64,000 bases of DNA from Warburgia ugandensis (GCA_035236585.1 CP141127.1:76861495-76925494), one strand, 5' to 3'; shown: positions 34,250 to 47,038, counted from the first letter of the stretch. Made by a program: numbers and translations. The notes: a model not told the origin generated them from the sequence alone.

Positions 34250-37200
34250 ATTTTAGAAACTTTTATTCTTAGGAGTTCTCTTCCTAGAGATCTCTTCTAA
34301 TTCAATATTATTTACTTCTTCTATATTATTTCTATATGTATGTCTATTCACACTTGCACTAAGTCTAAGCCATTGAGATTAGATGAACATAGTTTTGTTC
34401 CCAGCCATGACATAGTTTTGGCTAATGAGAATGCTATTACCAAATATCTACTTCCAATACTTAATAGGACTCATAGTACTTTTAGGGGTAATTGTTTCTA
34501 ATAATCAAAATTCTTCTAATAATAATTCTAATAATCAAAATAATGGTCCATCCTAATTCTTCAAATGGAATTAATAAGAATTACGACAATAATTAAGCAA
34601 TAGTTGCTGACTTGTGTGATGTCAATGGTGTCATCAACAAGGATGTATTTAAAAACCCTTTGACAAATGGATCACCAAATCAGAAGTTCTAAAAATAACT
34701 TCTTGTTTTCCTGGGCTACTTGACACTGATGCATCTCATAGTGTTACTGGAGATATGAACAATCCTTGTCTTCGTCATGAATATGAAGGTCCTGATGAGA
34801 TTTGAATTTGTAATGGAATATATTGTTTTGTAACAAAGGACCAGCACAAACTACATAAACAAGTCACGTATTGCACACCAAGCACATTAAACATTGACAA
34901 GCTACAAAATGTAATTATTTTTATTGGTTACAAGGCTTCGATAAGTGGTCAAAATATATGTTTAGCACATCTGTCTTTTAAAAAAATTCAATAAATGTTA
35001 AAGTCATTTTCTTTATCATTTCAAAAGTAGTCATCTTCTGGGTTATGCATTTCATGCAATTTTAAAAATAGACTACCGGACTATTAGATTTATTTTTTAT
35101 TGTTGTATAGGGCCCAACTCAAATTTCTTCTAGTGAAGGATTTCATTATTATGTTCTTTTTGTTGATCATTATACAAAATATTCTGGGTTATATCCTATT
35201 TTAAGTTGGATGTTCTTTCTATGTTTGTGCAATTCCAATCAATTATAGAAAATCGTTTGGGTATGAAAGTTAAGGAACTTCAATCCAATGGAAGTGGGAG
35301 TTTACTAAATTAAACATCTTGTGAATACTGATCCTAGCCATTTAGTAATCTATTCTCATACTCCGAAAAAGAATGGTACTCTAGAACAAGACATTATCAA
35401 GTCATTGAGACAGGCCTTGCACTCCTCACCTATGCTTCAGCTCCTCTTACTTATTAGCCTTAAGAGTCTATGACTACTATTTATACAATGACCAATCTAC
35501 CTACACGCGTCCTAAAGTTTGATACTTCACATCATAAGTAATTTGGTATTCGACAAGATTACAAGTTTCTTAGTGTTTCCTATGGCTCAAGTCTTATGTC
35601 TCACATAAAGCTTCAGTCCAAATCACTTCCATATGTATTTCTTGAATATTGTCTAGCACGACATGGTTACAAATGCGTTTATTTTTCTACCAAATCTTTG
35701 TTTCTTGGCAAGAAAATATATATATATATATATATATATATTTATGAAATTGTCCTTTCATTCTCTAAGATTCTAGATGCTATGTCTTCACACATGCTGC
35801 CGTCACTAGCTGCAGACACTACTCAAGTCCTACAAGATAATGTACGTGGTCTTGATATCATATGAGCTATCAGCACCTTAATCACGCCTTCACAAGAATT
35901 GACATGCTACCTGCACCCATGCCAACATTGCCTATTGTGCTTGCCTCCAACTAATCACAACAATCTCCTCATTTTTCTGATTCTTTGCTCTTATCTTCCA
36001 ACTGATCTGTAGAGTCACCTATCAATCATCATTCATTTCCTTTAAGATATCCCTCTGGAAAGCCTCTTTCATCCCCATCTTACTTAGCATCATTGCCTTT
36101 GGTGATTGATCGTCTTACCCACTTCTTCCTCTCCCACCTTAACCACCTCAACCATCCTCCACTGGAACCCATCATATGGTTTCAATGTCAATGACTTGTA
36201 GGCTTCCACCGAATTGTACTTTGCTATTACTGAACATCAATTACCCCTTCTTATTGAGCTAAATTTCATCTCTGGAGTTCCAGAAGATCTTCATTGGTGT
36301 AACTTTACTTTAGAAGAAGTTAGAATCTTGGTAAGAAATGGCATGTGGATTCTAGTTCCTCGCAAAGAAGTGGTCAAACTGTTAAGGGTATAAGTAGACA
36401 TTCAGGATTATGCAAAATTCTGATGGAATAGTTCAAAATTTGAAATCAAGACTTGTGGAAAAGGCATTATATAAACATCCAGGAACAGCTACAATAGTAT
36501 ATTTAGTCATGTTATCAAACCAACCACAATTACAATTGTTCTATCTATTGAAATTACTAATGCCTATTCCTCGACTCGACGTCAACAGTGCATTTTTGCA
36601 TAGTGAGCTGGAATAAGAGGTTTACATAGAGCAACCTCTAAGATTTGTTGATACTTCTAAGCACAATCAAGTATTTTTATTGAAGAAATCACTGTGAGGG
36701 CTTAAACAAGCTCCGGGGGCACGGTTTCAAAAACTATGCAGCTTCTTGACTAATTATGCTTTGATGAATCCCGCACCAACACATCACTCTTCATTTACAT
36801 GAAAAACCGCGATCTTCTTTATTTTCTTATCCAGTTGACGATCTTTCAGTCATAGGAAATTCTTCATAATTCATAAATACTCTCACTGCTAATCTCTCTA
36901 TCAAGAACTTGGGCGCCCTAAGTTATTTTTTAGGCATTGAGGTAATTCCTACAAAAGCTAGCTTAATCCTACGTTAACACAAGTATGTAATCTCCTTAGC
37001 TATGCCAACATGGATGGAGGAAAACCCATTCTTATACATACTACATCAACAAATCTTTCTGCTTGTGACAGTTCTGCAATTCTAGGTGACTCTGTGCCTT
37101 GCACTGTTTGACCATTACACGCCCTGATATAGCATTTGCCATGAGTAAATGATCTTAATATATCCATCGTCCAACTATAGTTCATTAGCTGCCGTCAAAA

Positions 37201-37338
37201 GATTGCTCCACTATTAAAGTGCACCATTGAGTATGGATTAACATCAAGTGTAGCTCATTTTCTAAGTTACATGCATACATAGATGCTGACTGGGATGAAC
37301 ATCTACTAGTGCTTTTATTATTTTTCTTGGTCTAAATG
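34250..37338 (+). pseudogene. Ty1/copia pol remnant, 5' part
   Basis: Plus-strand translation in broken frames gives copia landmarks in order: LLDTDASHSVTGD near 34720 (protease; family LLDTGASHHVT), integrase from about 35108 (VLFVDHYTKYSGLYP near 35155; HTPKKNGTLEQ near 35360; a KSLPYVFLEY segment near 35620), reverse transcriptase (RLDVNSAFLH near 36575, EVYIEQPLRF near 36618, GLKQAPGARFQKL near 36700, VDDLSVIG near 36833, LGALSYFLGIEV near 36912) and the start of RNase H (ADWDEH near 37283). Stops and frameshifts are frequent. The gag part is not recognisable and no LTR was defined. An AT run lies at 35717-35741. Split at 37338 by a solo LTR. Confidence 0.85.
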
Positions 37339-37781
37339 TGTAATGACTCAAATTTTGAAGTTATTTTACAACCACAATCAATCATGATGATTACCATGTG
37401 CAACATGTTTAATTTAAAAATTAATATATGTTTAATGATAATAATAGATGGTTAGATGTTTAATTTTAATTAAAATATAAAACAAAGGAAATTATGAGAA
37501 AATCCAGTATCATTAGATTCTACACTCAAAATGGATCTAGCACCTCAAAGAACCCTGAAAACAGAGCTTGTATGACCAAGTTATGAATGTTTAAAGATCA
37601 ATGGCATTTTTGTAATTTGAACTAAAAAAAATGAAAAGACCAGAAAACGTAGGGGGTCATTTTGATAACGACACCCCCTTACATTGTCTTCCTCAGGGGT
37701 AGTCTTCCTCAGGTCAGGCGGTGCTGTGCACCGCCATTCCTGTACGAAGCTGCAAAGAATGGCGGCACCGCCTTCACAGGC

Positions 37782-37788
37782 TATAAAG
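37782..37788 (+). promoter_or_regulatory. TATA box of solo LTR
   Basis: TATAAAG, 443 bases from the LTR start, followed by a pyrimidine-rich leader. Equivalent in position to boxes at 4089 and 44513. Confidence 0.6.
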
Positions 37789-40130
37789 CCTGTTTTCCCC
37801 TCCTCTCTGATCATGCCTTCTTCTACATCTCCAACTACTTTGGGCTAGGGTTTCCAGCAAAAATTGGAAAACCCTCCTCTAGTTTTTCCCTGTAAATTTT
37901 CGGCACCAGCCCAGGTCATTCCTTCGGGCCAGCCATCCTCCTCTCTCTCTTTTTCCCCCCTTCTTCCTCTGGTCTCACCGAACATTTGGTTTTTCCTCTT
38001 CTTTGTATTTTCCGGCGAGTTGGGATTTCAGACTGGAAAAAGGGTGCACCTCCGGTGATGGGCACTTTCCTAGACTACCCAGGTAAGCCCCTCTTTCCTC
38101 CTCTATGATTTTCCCCTTTTCCCAGACCAGATCCATGCTGGATCTAGTGTTTCCCGGTTGGCGAACGCTTCAGGGAAGACGGGTTCATTCCAGAACCCTC
38201 GACCAGACCGTCCCAAGGACGTGGCGCAACGTGCGATCAGGGCGCGGGTCCTGGTTCGACTAGGGCGTGTGAGCATCCTGGGAGCCGTGACTCCGCTATC
38301 CCCGCGCCGAAGACGTCTCCGTGTGATGACATCCAGGATGCGCGTCATAGCGCGTCGCTCAGCCAAGCACATGTGTACAAATGTGATCTTGGTTCGACCG
38401 GGACACGCATGCATCCTAGGAACCATGGCGTGCAAGCCCTATGCGAACAATTTTGGTTCGTTCGTTGATGCGTGACACTAAAAAACCAATTAAGTGGACT
38501 AAATAACTCTGATCGACAATCTGAAAGAACCACTGCATTAGTATCAACGATGCGGACCTAATGAGACTGTAAAAATTATGATCAGAGAACTATTTTATAT
38601 GATTATAGCCCAAAAACTATAGAAATCTCATAGATCTACCAGGTCAAAGATGATCAGATCTCATGACTTGATCCATTGGAGGTGTTAGGGGATTAATAGC
38701 TCAGGATTAACCCCAAAGTACATGTATCCATCCTTGCAGTATAGATCTGACCCTTCAAATCAAGTACAGACTTGTTCTGAGTATTGGGACAGGCAATCTA
38801 TGAGATCTGACCAATTTAATTACACGATCTTGATAACATAAAAGTTATTTAAGGCAATCTAACTATTAAATATTTAGATCTATAAGTAAGATCTAGCTTG
38901 AAAAAGCATTAAGCAAGGGTCTATGATCCTAAAAGGTGGATATGGCCAATAATTTATAAATATAATTAATGATCCATAAAGGATGAAAATTGATATTTGA
39001 ATCCTTGTTATCAATTGAAATTCAGGGTTTCACAAAGGTAACTCAGGGTCGAGTAATAAAGGACGTGATTCAAGGAAAGTTGAGGTAGGTAGTCTGATAC
39101 TACTAAGTTTTTAAATACATCTTAAACTCTGACTCGACTTTATTATCGTGTTTAGCATGTTTTTGAGATATGATGTTCTTATACGAGTATGCAGACTTGT
39201 CTTCATGATTTTATGGCCTTGAAGCACTTGAATCTATCATCGTATTTAATATGCTTTTCGGATATGATGTTCTTGTACGAGCATGCAGAATTGTTTTCAT
39301 GATTTATAGTTTTGAATACGATTTCTGGCTTGAGCAGATTTTATGCATTGCTCGCATGATTGAAATTAAATGCATAAATTGCATGATTTCGATGATTGAG
39401 ATCTAGATTTATCTATATATGCTTTTTGGGCTATTGAGCCTAGTGGGCACTATGCTGAGAGGTTAGTATGTACGGGGTTGGCCTCCTGACTTCTACCACC
39501 AAAAAGGTAGATGGTATCGCTGCCAAAAAGGCTTGTCCCTTCCTCGACTGCTATGGTAAACAGGGACGACCACTGGAGGCGTTCACGGTACCCTTTTCGA
39601 GGACAGCCATAGTCGCCGTGGAGGCTATGGTGGGTTGGTCTCTAGATACCGGAGACACAATTCTAGCTGTGTGCTGATTGTGAGCATAGTGAACCTATGA
39701 TTTCAGTGTTATCAATATGCATATAGCATTGAGATGATCGTATATGAGTACTCGTGACCAATTGGCGTGATGTATTCGTCGAGCGACTCATGTGCATAAT
39801 ACTTATAGTGATGCTAGCATTTGCTTTGAAAGATGATTATTTTAAGAGTTTCATGATTATTATATTTGACTCGTGATTTGATATGTTTGCTGAGATCTTA
39901 TTACTTGGATCTATTGATTTCTACCTTATGAATTTTAGTCAAATTTATATCGTTGAATACTAGATTCTGGTAAAGGATTCCATGGTTGAATTTGCATTAA
40001 TGAGCTTACGTTTTATGCACAAATATGCATGTTTACACAAAAAGGAATCACTGATATTTCGCATAAAAAGCTCTTTGAAGTATGCATGTTGCCTGCTGTA
40101 TTTTCAAAATAGTAGTATCAGATCACCTAC

Positions 40131-40149
40131 TGAGTATGAGGAATACTCA
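40131..40149 (+). other. LTR stem-loop
   Basis: TGAGTAT (40131-40137) pairs with ATACTCA (40143-40149) around a five-base loop, 391 bases before the LTR end. Related LTRs have a different but still paired stem near the same place. Confidence 0.5.
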
Positions 40150-40540
40150 CCCAAATATACTATTTTTATAGATTAGCTCCACACAGGAGTAGGAGAAGCA
40201 TCCAGAAATGTTAGTACTACAATCAAGTGAATGAAGAAGGGACAAGTATGAATGTAAGTAAACTCACTACCTTTTGGACATATATTTGTACTTATTACAG
40301 TTGGGCTGTGAGCTGTGACTGGATAGACCTGGAAAGACATTTATGATTACAGTAATTTTCAAAACTACTTTGTTTGTTGTGAAAGCAAATGACACTCGGG
40401 GTTTTCAAAATGAATTTAAAATAAAAGATTTTTCCCCTACATTGCATTGTTTTTATAAAATTGTTTTCAAACAGGGATCGATCGCACATTAGGAATTAGG
40501 TTTGCATTTAAAAAGGCATGTGAAAACCCGGGTCGTTACA

Positions 40541-40985
40541 AAATGTCATATCATGGAGTTCTAGAAAGCAAATTACAGTGGTTTGGTCTTCTACTATAAC
40601 CATTTTTGGGCCTTTGCAACATGGCTTAGGAGCTCACTTGGCTTGAAGGACTACTTAAGGGAACTTGACGTAGAACGCAGCACCATATCAACAAGTCTTT
40701 GTCATAATGTGGATGCAATGTAACTGCGTGCAAATCCAATTTTTCATTCTGCATGAAACATCTAGAAATATTTTTTCATTTCGTCAAAGATCATAAGGCC
40801 AAGGGTCTTTTACAAGATTTTCATGTTTGCATTATGAATCAAATTGTGGATGTATTACGAGCTATTATGTCAATGAAGATTTGAGCTAGTAAGGAACAGG
40901 ATTGAGTCTCCAATGGAGCCCTCATCTTGTAGAAGCGTATTAGTTTCAGTCCTGGGGAGTTCTATGCTTAGGTCTCTTATCTCTT
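40541..40985 (+). pseudogene. Ty1/copia pol remnant, 3' part
   Basis: Continues the copia RNase H domain after the solo LTR: removing the LTR and one AAATG joins GLN to VISWSSRKQITV in a single frame, the family's ...AISWSSKKQ.TV segment. Further on are HFVKDHKAKGLL (about 40785), a decayed QIADILTK-like stretch and RISFSPGEFYA near 40945, the usual copia pol C-terminus. The element's 3' LTR was not defined; the following 41.0 kb is AT-rich with a (TATG)n stretch at about 41069-41083. Confidence 0.8.
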
Positions 40986-41094
40986 TCTAGTTATATCATG
41001 GTTTCTTCTTATTTATTATTTCTATCCATTTCTTAACCGTCAAGTTAAGTTTCTTTCTTTTTTATCATGTATGTATGTATGTATTCAATCGATA

Positions 41095-42620
41095 CACACT
41101 TGGCTCTAATTCGCATGTGGCCCCAACTTAAACTTTAGTCAGTAACCCTCGAGCTCTAAATCGTCTGTAAAAAGTCCCCAACTTAGCAAACCGGTTGTCA
41201 ATGACCCAAATATACATAATCTATTAATTGTTCCTTTAAGTCCAGGATATTTTTATCTTTTCAACTACTTCTCAAGACAAAGCACTGCGCTGCAGGAAGA
41301 GGAAACTTGGAATTGCCGCCCTTTTTCCCTTCTTTTTTCAATGGTGCATGTTCAACCTATTTCGAGACCCCATTTAGACCCAGCTTGGCTTTTAGTCCTT
41401 CGGACCCAACTCGGTTTGTCAAAAATATGCGGAAATCTCCGAGTCTTTGCTTCTTATGTGTAATAGACGTTCCTTATGATGTTAGAAGTTTCGATTTTGG
41501 TTTAGTTTTCCTTCCTGAGAATGAACTATGTTACAAGATGGTATTTTAGTAAGAATTAAGATTACTGGATGATGAAATCAGCCGTGCTCATACTACTTGC
41601 TAGTCAAATATAGTAGACTTTGGGTATTGAACTGGTACGCACCAATCCATCATATATGTGTAGGCTTAGTTGAAATACCGATGTAACATGATTCTCCTTG
41701 GTATGTTTGTAAATATTTTCTTAGCACGTGCTTACTTTTAGCATCATCGAAAAGTGAGCTTTGATATGGATTCAATGGACCAACATTGCTTTGCCGCAAT
41801 AGGACCAGAGAAAGAAAGTCCCAGGAAATGGTGTGTAGTAGTACTTCAAAGAAAAAACTTTTCACCCATAAAAGAGAGAAATTCCCTCGCCAACATCCAA
41901 TGGATAGAACATCTCTTGTAGAATAGATCAATTAATGCAAAGTAAAGAAGGCCATTATTTCCTGAAGTGATACAAGTAACTCGTAGCACTAAATTATCTG
42001 ATCAAATTAAAATGAGGCATTTGAACTTAGAATGAGCAGGGCTGGCCTCAATCCACTGCATGCACCTATAAAATGGCTCTCAGGATTTGTGGGCACTCTC
42101 GAGCCAAAAGTTACCATTTCTCTAGGGTCAAAGGTAGTATTTCCTTGCAAGTCCTTAGCTAAAGCATTTGGAACAGGGCATTTGGTAAAATGAAAGAAAC
42201 CCTCAACAAAAAACCAAATAAACTGCAACCCCAACAAGACTTAGCTAAGTAATTGGGAGGAGCGAATGTAAATTTTCTATTTTTACTTGTGCAGCCCTAG
42301 GAATATTGAGTTGCGTCCAAGAAGAAGGACTAAAATCCAAGTTGGACCTTAATGGGGTCTCGAAATAAGTTGATAAACGCACTGTTGAGAGGAGGGAAGA
42401 AGGTTGTCGTTCTATCTATCCTCCTATTCTAGCACAGTGTTTTGTTTGAAGGAGGCCAATTGAAAAGATAAAACTGCACAAGTAAACGAATTTTGTATAT
42501 TTGGGACTAGGACAAATTGATTTGCTAAGTTGCGGGGCTTCTTATAGATGATCTAGAGTTCAAGGGTTATTTACAGACAAAAATCTGAGTTGTGGGGGCC
42601 ACATCTATAAAACACTTATG
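41095..42620. mobile_element. Element with about 300-bp terminal inverted repeats (Mutator-like form)
   Basis: Sequence 41110-41415 is the imperfect reverse complement of 42285-42600. Paired blocks include ATGTGGCCCC, AACTTAGCAAA, CCCAAATATACA, TTTTATCTTTTCAA, CCTTCTTCCC / CCCTTCTTTT, TATTTCGAGACCCCATT and TTTTAGTCCTTC. Arms of this length around a 0.87-kb interior are typical of non-autonomous Mutator-like elements. The interior contains minus frames at 41650-41931 and 42007-42237, both unrecognised and possibly captured host sequence. No transposase. A 9-bp target duplication was not identified. It abuts the 3' end of the copia remnant. Confidence 0.7.
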
Positions 42621-43149
42621 TAAAGGGATCAACTTATTTACCTTCAAGGAACAACCTGAAAGCATGTCCTAATATTCTCTTAACACTAATAATTTGTCTT
42701 CAATGGTAAACAATATCTTTAAAGATAAAAATCCCTAGTGGATCTAATTTGCATTCCTCCCTAAGCCTCAACCTCCATCCTACAGTAAACTTGTGCAATT
42801 GCTCAGTTGCGATTGTACCATACTAACCATAAATGACTTAGATCGGTTATTCAATTTTGGAGTCACTCAATCTAACCTGAGTTTGATCGATCTTGGTTTG
42901 ACCAGAGTTAGGCTGATCTAACTATTGGTTCAAACTCTTGCTTATGCTAAATCTAGCCAGATATTGTGCTACTTGAACTATAGCGAGACTAAAATTGTTA
43001 GGATGAACTAAGGTGCATTGACCTAAGCTAATGTGAGTTTGACTACATTTAGCTAAAATTTTATATAAATATTTAATGTTAAAATAATTCACATTTCCTC
43101 CTAGTCAGTGCTACAAAGTGGTGAGCTTAGAGTAACAATCTCTAATAAA
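42621..43149. other. Intergenic, no gene recognised
   Basis: Short GAGTTTGA/GACC-like words recur loosely between 42850 and 43050; no element or gene defined. Confidence 0.35.
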
Positions 43150-43460
43150 TTAATGTTTTTGGGGTCCACCATGTAAATAGCTTGTTATTGAAAAATATGT
43201 GTGGAGAACTTCTAGACCCTATCATGTAAATAGCTACTCATTTGAAAATGGCTATAGATAAGTTTTAAGGTCCGCCATATAAACATCTTCTTCTTTAACA
43301 ATGTATGTGGATAGCTTCTAAGTCCTATAATGTAAATAGCTTTCATTTGAAATGGGTGTGGATAGCTTATAGGCCTACCATATAAATACTTCTTATTTGA
43401 AAATGAGCATGGATAGCTTCTAGAGTCCACCATGAAAAAAGCTTCTTAGTTGAAAACTAG
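43150..43460. repeat. Minisatellite, about six units of 51-53 bp
   Basis: Degenerate units of the type GGATAGCTTCTA-GTCCACCAT-GTAAATAGCTT-CTCATTTGAAAATG. Well-aligned unit starts at 43311, 43362 and 43413 give a 51-base period. The minus frame at 43212-43433 is the translated repeat, not a gene. Confidence 0.75.
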
Positions 43461-43999
43461 TATATTTGCCCATGCAATGCATGAAATACCCATTTGTTCT
43501 TTGAGGCAAACCACTAACTCAAGTGGCACTAGCTTCTATTTTTGGAAAAGTAAAGAAAATGTAACTAAATTTAGGACTTCCCAAGTGGTTATATGATATT
43601 TTCTTTAGAATATAGCTATTTGAATGGAAAAAGTAAGCCTAGAAATCTAGCACTTGACAAGAACCTTTGCCAAAGAAGTTGAAACCATTTGATCAAAGGA
43701 ATTGCTTCGAGAAAAATGTCTAGAAACAATGGCACTTGATGCCTCAAAAGAGGAGTCTAGCACCATTGCCATCGGATAGTGTCAATGACTTCAAAAGAAA
43801 TGTCCATCACTCGTGGTACTAGACAATCTCAAAAGCCTCAAAAAGTGCATCCAGTGCCACCAGAATAAAATGATCTTGAATCTCTTCAATAAGGTGATCG
43901 ATGCGATTGGCACTAAACGATCTCATCTTCTCCTAGATTAGCATTGGACGGTCTCGCTTCTACATAAATCAAAACTCAATAAATGAAAGCATATGGTGA
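43461..43999. other. Intergenic, no gene recognised
   Basis: Nothing recognised. Confidence 0.35.
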
Positions 44000-45460
44000 T
44001 GTAATGACTCAAAATTTTAAGATATTCCTGCCAAATAATAGTAACCCTCTTTCAATCACAATCAATCATAGTATTTGTAATTTATGAAATATTTATATCT
44101 TATCTATTTTGGAAAATAATTATATTGGATGAGTGGATAAATGTTCTCTTTTATTTAAAATATGTAAAGAGATAATTTGTTAAAAATATCTTATAATTAG
44201 ATTCTGCTCGAGAAATGAAATTCAATGCCTCAAAGAACACTAAAAAAAGAGTTCGTATGAAAAAGTTATGAGCATTGGAAGATCAAGGGTATTTTAATAA
44301 TTACAAGTAAAAAAAAGCATGGGGTTGTTTTGTTAACGACACCCCCATTATGTCATAACTGGGTCATCCATGCGTCATCAACCGTGTCAACCTTTGTCAC
44401 TGTTGCGTCTACACCGAATATTCGGCAGGTGTCGACCTTCTACGGTTTTCTTCCTCTGCGACACTGGGAAAAATGGTAGCACTGCCACAGGGATTGCACT
44501 GCTCTTCACCTCTATAAATTCCCCCTTACTCCTCCTCTCATGGCACCTCTCTCCCTACACTCCAACAATCTCTATCATCTAGGGTTCTTGCGATGTAGAT
44601 GACCTAGCACCATCGGGAAAACCTAGTTCCTCTCTCTCTCTGACCACCTAGGTAAGCCCCTTTCCCTCTATTCTTCTATTCTTTCGCAAGTTTCCATCAG
44701 ATCTAAGCTAGATCTATCATCACCTGGCCGACAATATGCCGGTGAAAATAGATCTGTCAGATCTATTGAGGATCATCTCCGGGGCAACTCAGATGGATTA
44801 TCCGAACCGCCTGATGAAACCAGTGGACCCTGAAACCCTAGGATCTATAAAGGCAGGAAAATTTTGGGCGATCTCTAACATTGATCGGGATCGAGATGAA
44901 TGGATGGTCTAGATCGAACTGTTCTATCTTGGTCCACTTGACTTGCTACAAGGGCACACTGCGTGAAGCATGCCTACGAACTACTCATGTAGGAGCACCC
45001 TCGTGCGTGTGCATGCATGCGGGAGGTGTTTCGGTTTGGCCATAGTACTATAGCATCCTGGGAATAGTGACGCACAGGACCCTCTTTGTCCCTATTGATT
45101 TGACCCACAAAATCTTAAATTTCAAGAGCTATACAACTCTGATTAAAGATCAGAAGGTCCATTAGAATCATATCAATGATGCAGACCTAATTATGCAATA
45201 AAATCTAGGATCAGAGAACGATTTTATCTACTTATAGCCTAAAAACCCTAGGAATCTCATAGATCTATTAGATCAAAGATGATTTAAATATAATAAGTGG
45301 TCTATTGGACAACTTAGAAGCTTTAGACATCCAATTCAACCCTGAATTAAGGATGATCACCCTTAGATAATAGATTTGATCACTTTTGGATGGGATTCGA
45401 GTCTAAATAGATGATCTATGCCATTAAGCTATGAACTTGATTAATGATCCGACATTGTCC
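44000..45460 (+). mobile_element. Truncated LTR, same family as the 37.3-kb solo LTR
   Basis: Starts TGTAATGACTC exactly like the LTR at 37339 and follows it through shared blocks (CTCAAAGAAC, AAGTTATGA, GATAACGACACCCCC / GTTAACGACACCCCC, TATA box, CACCTAGGTAAGCCCC, GCATCCTGGGA). Similarity fades near 45.4 kb and the 3' half, including the LTR end, is missing. The frame at 44370-44582 is part of the LTR leader, not a gene. Confidence 0.75.
44513..44519 (+). promoter_or_regulatory. TATA box of truncated LTR
   Basis: TATAAAT followed by TCCCCC and a pyrimidine-rich leader, 513 bases from the LTR start. Confidence 0.6.
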
Positions 45461-45795
45461 TATCTCTATTCTAATAGTAATCGATAAATGGTTGAGATTG
45501 TCTGATTGGTTTTAGTCATAGATCGAGCAATCTCAGTCTGTATATGAGCTAATCTAAGCTCTGATTGGTGTTTTTCAACTAAAAATTTGGAATTTACATT
45601 ATGCATTGGTCCCTTATCATTGTGCATTGATCCCTCCTCTGGTTGATTTGCAAAGATGGCTTGGATCTCCTTCATTCCTTCAGGCTTTTATAAATCTAAA
45701 AATGGGGAAGAGGATGAACATATTAGATTTTCTGAATTTGTTGTCGTTTACCCATCTACACCATCTTCTCCATCAGGGTTTTCACTGTATTAGGT

Positions 45796-45797
<2 letters not shown>
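45461..45797. other. Unassigned stretch
   Basis: No gene recognised; may belong to a minus-sense LTR fragment continuing to the right. Confidence 0.3.

Positions 45798-45886
<89 letters not shown>
45798..45886. repeat. (CA)n-(TC)n compound microsatellite
   Basis: CA run 45798-45840 passing directly into a TC run 45841-45886. Confidence 0.97.
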
Positions 45887-45890
<4 letters not shown>

Positions 45891-45909
45891 GGATGAAATG
45901 GGGGGGCGG

Positions 45910-46124
45910 CGTGGTTTTCCATTGTCAAAGTAGACCCTCCCTTTATTTTTCTTTAATTAATTTTTTATTAAATCTAGCAATGTGATTGAAATAGACCCAA
46001 TGTTATAGTTAGTCTGTTTTAAATGCCGGGGGGGTAGGGGGGAGCGTGGTTTGCCATTGTCAAAGTAGACCCTCCCTTTATTTTTCTTTAATTAATTTTT
46101 TTATTAAATCTAGCAATGTGATTG
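45910..46124. repeat. 80-bp near-identical duplication
   Basis: Copies at 45910-45988 and 46045-46124 (each starting near GTGGTTT and including TAGACCCTCCCTTTATTTTT) differ by about three changes. Offset 135 bases; each is preceded by a G-run. Confidence 0.85.
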
Positions 46125-47038
46125 TTTTACTTTTAATATTCATTATGCAGCATTGTGATGAGTCTTCTTTTCAAATTCTAAAGTGGGGCATACCTAATAA
46201 AATTACAGAATTGCCCTTCATTGGTAAAATTTTCACTTTTTTCATCTGAATTCAAATTTTAGCATTCTTAGTATCATTGGAATTCCTTTTCCTAATAGAA
46301 TTCAAAACTTAAGGTTTCAATACTCAACTTGGTGTTTGTCATTTTCTTAATTTTTTGAACTCCAGAAAGACTAAAATTTACAAAAATCCCATTCCATTTC
46401 ATAAATATTTGTAAAAATTACATAAAAATATAATTTAAAATATGAGGTAATATGGTTACCAAATAAAATTAGAGGACTACTTGACATTAGTCTGGGTGGA
46501 CCATCTAAAGGCATTGTCAAAAGTCTAGCAATGGTGCCAACCCCTCTTCTCAAGTGCTAACATGGGCTTCCCTTTGCAGGGTAAAAGCCTAAGATTTTTA
46601 GCTAAATTTGCACCATCTCAAGGTGTAAGGACCAAAGAAAGTGCCAATTCAAGGCCACCAATCATTGTTAACCTCTATCCTCTAAAGGAGTCATAGGTAA
46701 GGATTGATCCTGGGGCACCTCCATCCACACTTGGGGTATCTATGCTCTTAATGCTTTCTAATAAGATAGCTAGCCTAGAAAGAGGCTAGGATCTCTTCGA
46801 GATGTAGGGTTTGTTTCTCCAACAAACCCTCAGGATATGAGAAGATGGAGTTATCCAAGTCTTCCCCTAAGGTGACAATTCCTAGACCTATCAAATTAGA
46901 ACCAACTCATTATATAACCCAGGATTTAGGATATTGAAAAGGTAGATGAATAGATCTCCTTGATTTGGCCAAGTTAGATAATTTAAAGTAGGGACTAGTA
47001 ACCACACAATCATTCGATTCTTCATGGGATCAACCTCT
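46125..47038. other. LTR-like fragment and unassigned flank
   Basis: 46185-46420 resembles, in minus sense, the first part of the gypsy LTRs ending at 50484 and 61584 (a TTGCCCTT block, GGCATTCTTAGTGTCATTG-type block). 46480-47038 is not recognised and forms the left flank of the gypsy element. Confidence 0.4.

Larger units (their letters stand above)
37339..40540 (+). mobile_element. Solo LTR with perfect AAATG target duplication
   Basis: Starts TGTAATGACTC (37339), ends AAAACCCGGGTCGTTACA (40540), 3202 bases, flanked by AAATG at 37334-37338 and 40541-40545. There is no internal coding region, so this is a solo LTR left by LTR-LTR recombination. TATA box at 37782-37788. The part at 38130-38470 is unusually rich in CpG, which is why several overlapping frames open there; none is a gene. 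A stem-loop shared with related LTRs lies at 40131-40149. It sits inside the RNase H domain of the copia remnant. Confidence 0.92.

Noticed and set aside
38103-38475. Overlapping long frames on both strands
   Set aside because: CpG-rich part of a solo LTR with defined ends and target duplication; no protein similarity.
42007-42237. 76-codon minus-strand frame inside the inverted-repeat element
   Set aside because: Open but unrecognised; kept as possible cargo, not called as a gene.
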